A stretch of 64,000 nucleotides of DNA from Meridianimarinicoccus sp. MJW13 (GTDB taxonomy: Bacteria; Pseudomonadota; Alphaproteobacteria; Rhodobacterales; Rhodobacteraceae). The notes under the pieces are model-generated. The model was not told the DNA's origin and did not search any database. It saw only the letters and a program-made list of their open reading frames with translations. Shown piece by piece: positions 62,815 through 64,000 of this stretch (its first letter is position 1; each line of letters begins with the position of its first letter). The DNA lies in assembly GCF_014901205.1 (NCBI RefSeq), contig NZ_JACNMU010000008.1, positions 62,001 to 126,000 on the forward strand, given 5' to 3'. A program made the translations under genes and the position numbers.

Positions 62815-63798
62815 ATGCACAGGGTCCGCCCCGCCATCGCCAGCCTTGCGCTGCTGCTGGCCGCCGCGTCCGGCGCCCATGCGGTCGAGGGCGGCATGGG
62901 CGCCTATCTTCTGGGATCGCGGACCACATTTTCCGGGATCGTGCCGGGACCGGGCACATATGTCGGGTTTGACGTGGTGACCTCCGAGGGGTCGGTTCAA
63001 GGTCTCTCGCTCGCCGGGTTGCCCATTCGCGCGGACACGAAGATCGACCTGACGTTTGCCAAGCTCAGCGTCACGCAAGTCTTCGACACAACCCTGTGGG
63101 GCGGCACCCCTGCCCTCAACATCAACATCCCCTATGTCTTCGACGCGAAACTGTCGTTCATCGGGCAAACACCGCCCATCGACGGCATTCCGATCACCGA
63201 CACAACCTCGGGGGTGGGCGATGTCACGGTGACCGGTGTGGTTGGCTGGCATCGCGAGAATCTGCATTACAGTGCCGCCTTGTCGGTTTTTGCGCCGACG
63301 GGCAGCTACAGTACAGCTACGATAGATGTGGCCAACCGCACCATCGACGCGCTGAACACCGGCAAGAACATCTGGTCGATCCAGCCGGTCTTCGCGATCA
63401 CCCATCTGGATCCTGCGACGGGGGTGGAGCTTTCGGGTTCGGCCAGTGTGCTTTTCAGCACGCGCAATCAGGCCACCGACTACCAGAACGCACCGGCGGT
63501 CAACCTTGAGGCGGCGGTTCTTCAGCACCTGAAGTCCGGCTGGGCCTTCGGCGCGACCGGCTATGCCTACAAGCAGATCGGAGACGACAGCGGCTCTGGC
63601 GCCGAGAACACCAAGGCCTTTCTGGGCGCCGACAGCCTGAGCGCCCAGGTGTTCGGTCTTGGACCCATCGTGACCTACGCCGGGGCCAACCTTTTCGGAA
63701 ACGACGTGAGCTTCCAGTTGAAATACTACAGCGAATTCGGCGCCAAGCGCCGGTTCGAGAGCAACACGCTCTGGCTGAATGCGTCTCTCGCATTCTGA
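62815..63798 (+). CDS. Outer-membrane MetA/SphA-type protein
   Basis: 327 residues, signal peptide 1-23. The mature part is rich in aromatic-flanked beta strands and ends in a Phe, as outer-membrane barrels usually do (LNASLAF). It resembles the phenol MetA-pathway / SphA-like family, which are porin-like proteins often linked to uptake of aromatic or lipidic compounds. It follows the DUF3604 genes after GAGGGGG and probably gives them access to their substrate. Confidence 0.72.
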   Translation: MHRVRPAIASLALLLAAASGAHAVEGGMGAYLLGSRTTFSGIVPGPGTYVGFDVVTSEGSVQGLSLAGLPIRADTKIDLTFAKLSVTQVFDTTLWGGTPALNINIPYVFDAKLSFIGQTPPIDGIPITDTTSGVGDVTVTGVVGWHRENLHYSAALSVFAPTGSYSTATIDVANRTIDALNTGKNIWSIQPVFAITHLDPATGVELSGSASVLFSTRNQATDYQNAPAVNLEAAVLQHLKSGWAFGATGYAYKQIGDDSGSGAENTKAFLGADSLSAQVFGLGPIVTYAGANLFGNDVSFQLKYYSEFGAKRRFESNTLWLNASLAF

Positions 63799-63804
63799 GC
63801 GGAC

Positions 63805-63830
63805 CGGTCCCGCGTGGCCCCTGGGGACCG
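63805..63830. terminator. possible bidirectional terminator hairpin
   Basis: CGGTCCC pairs with GGGACCG across a 12-base loop between two convergent genes. There is no U-tract, so it is only a weak candidate. Confidence 0.35.
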
Positions 63831-63843
63831 CCCGATCCGGTCG

Positions 63844-63999
63844 CTAGACCGCGGCGGGATCCGAAGACACATCAACCCTCACCACGACATCCATCGCGAT
63901 CAAATCGTCGGTTGCACCGGTAAAACTGCCGGTCACCGGCGTCACCTGCGCGATGTTTCGGGCGACGGCGACCGGGATCAGGTTCTGGGATCCGACGCT
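63844..63999 (-). CDS. Partial gene, C-terminal 51 residues
   Basis: An open frame entering from the right edge ends with TAG at 63844. The visible sequence starts SVGSQNLIPVAVARNIAQVT and includes GATDDLIAMDVVVRVDV. It is truncated by the window edge. The regular codon use in this frame, and its convergent position after the outer-membrane gene, support it as a real gene end. No family recognised. Confidence 0.5.
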   Translation of the reverse strand, partial: SVGSQNLIPVAVARNIAQVTPVTGSFTGATDDLIAMDVVVRVDVSSDPAAV

Positions 64000-64000
64000 T

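Noticed and set aside
1-64000. CRISPR arrays, tRNA or rRNA genes, insertion sequences, prophage
   Set aside because: No spaced direct repeats of suitable size, cloverleaf-like sequence, transposase, integrase or structural phage genes were seen on either strand.

Overview
The window looks like a chromosomal segment of a GC-rich alphaproteobacterium, most likely a marine Rhodobacterales (Roseobacter-group) member. The clues are the codon usage, the many LacI-regulated ABC-transporter catabolic operons, the RTX protein and the family content. I see no tRNA, rRNA, CRISPR array, intact insertion sequence or phage gene. Names are by family recognition and motif reading only; no database was searched.

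Layout. (1) 1-2.6 kb: a secreted beta-propeller/RTX protein. (2) 2.6-3.3 kb: a graveyard with the frameshifted 3' end of a histidinol-dehydrogenase-family gene abutting the 5' end of an HpcH/HpaI-type aldolase gene. (3) 3.3-18.4 kb: a LacI regulator and an inositol catabolic locus. A leftward operon (iolD-iolC-iolB-aldolase-iolG, ending at a clear terminator) faces a rightward operon (oxidoreductase-iolE-oxidoreductase). A convergent LacI regulator follows, then a ribose/inositol-type ABC importer ending in a second iolB. An identical palindrome, TTTGCAACCGGTTGCAAA, lies before both the divergent iol operons and the importer, so one LacI protein probably controls both.

(4) 18.4-37.8 kb: the most interesting region, a large catabolic island for an unidentified substrate. 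It has a MalEFGK-type ABC importer, an amidase with a tiny GatC/AtzG-like partner, an HpsN-like dehydrogenase, an SDR, a LacI regulator, a bicupin, a MetE-C-terminal-like zinc protein, an alpha/beta hydrolase, an RraA-like protein, a second HisD-like dehydrogenase, and five SnoaL/NTF2-fold proteins, four of them two-domain paralogues. Stop/start overlaps tie many of the genes together. A shared motif, TTGCAAWCGWATKC, lies before three of its transcription units and is a candidate LacI operator.

(5) 38.0-42.7 kb: a YhaO/YhaN (SbcD/SbcC-like) nuclease-ATPase pair. (6) 43.0-51.5 kb: two convergent operons of mostly exported proteins. The rightward one encodes a DUF4956-like membrane protein, an SdiA-regulated-type propeller, a phosphatase-like protein lacking the P-loop arginine, a secreted kinase-like protein and a metallophosphoesterase. 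The leftward one encodes a small membrane protein, a caspase-like protease with Sel1 repeats and two sulfatase-modifying-factor-fold proteins. (7) 51.6-57.8 kb: a nucleotide-sugar epimerase and a roughly 1,596-residue protein fusing a GT2 glycosyltransferase, an OGT/SPINDLY-like glycosyltransferase and a sulfotransferase, probably for surface glycan or glycoprotein decoration. (8) 58.0-63.8 kb: a Crp/Fnr regulator with an 18-bp palindrome before it, diverging from a 57-residue secreted peptide, two DUF3604 proteins and an outer-membrane MetA-type protein. The last 157 bases hold the C-terminal end of a leftward gene.
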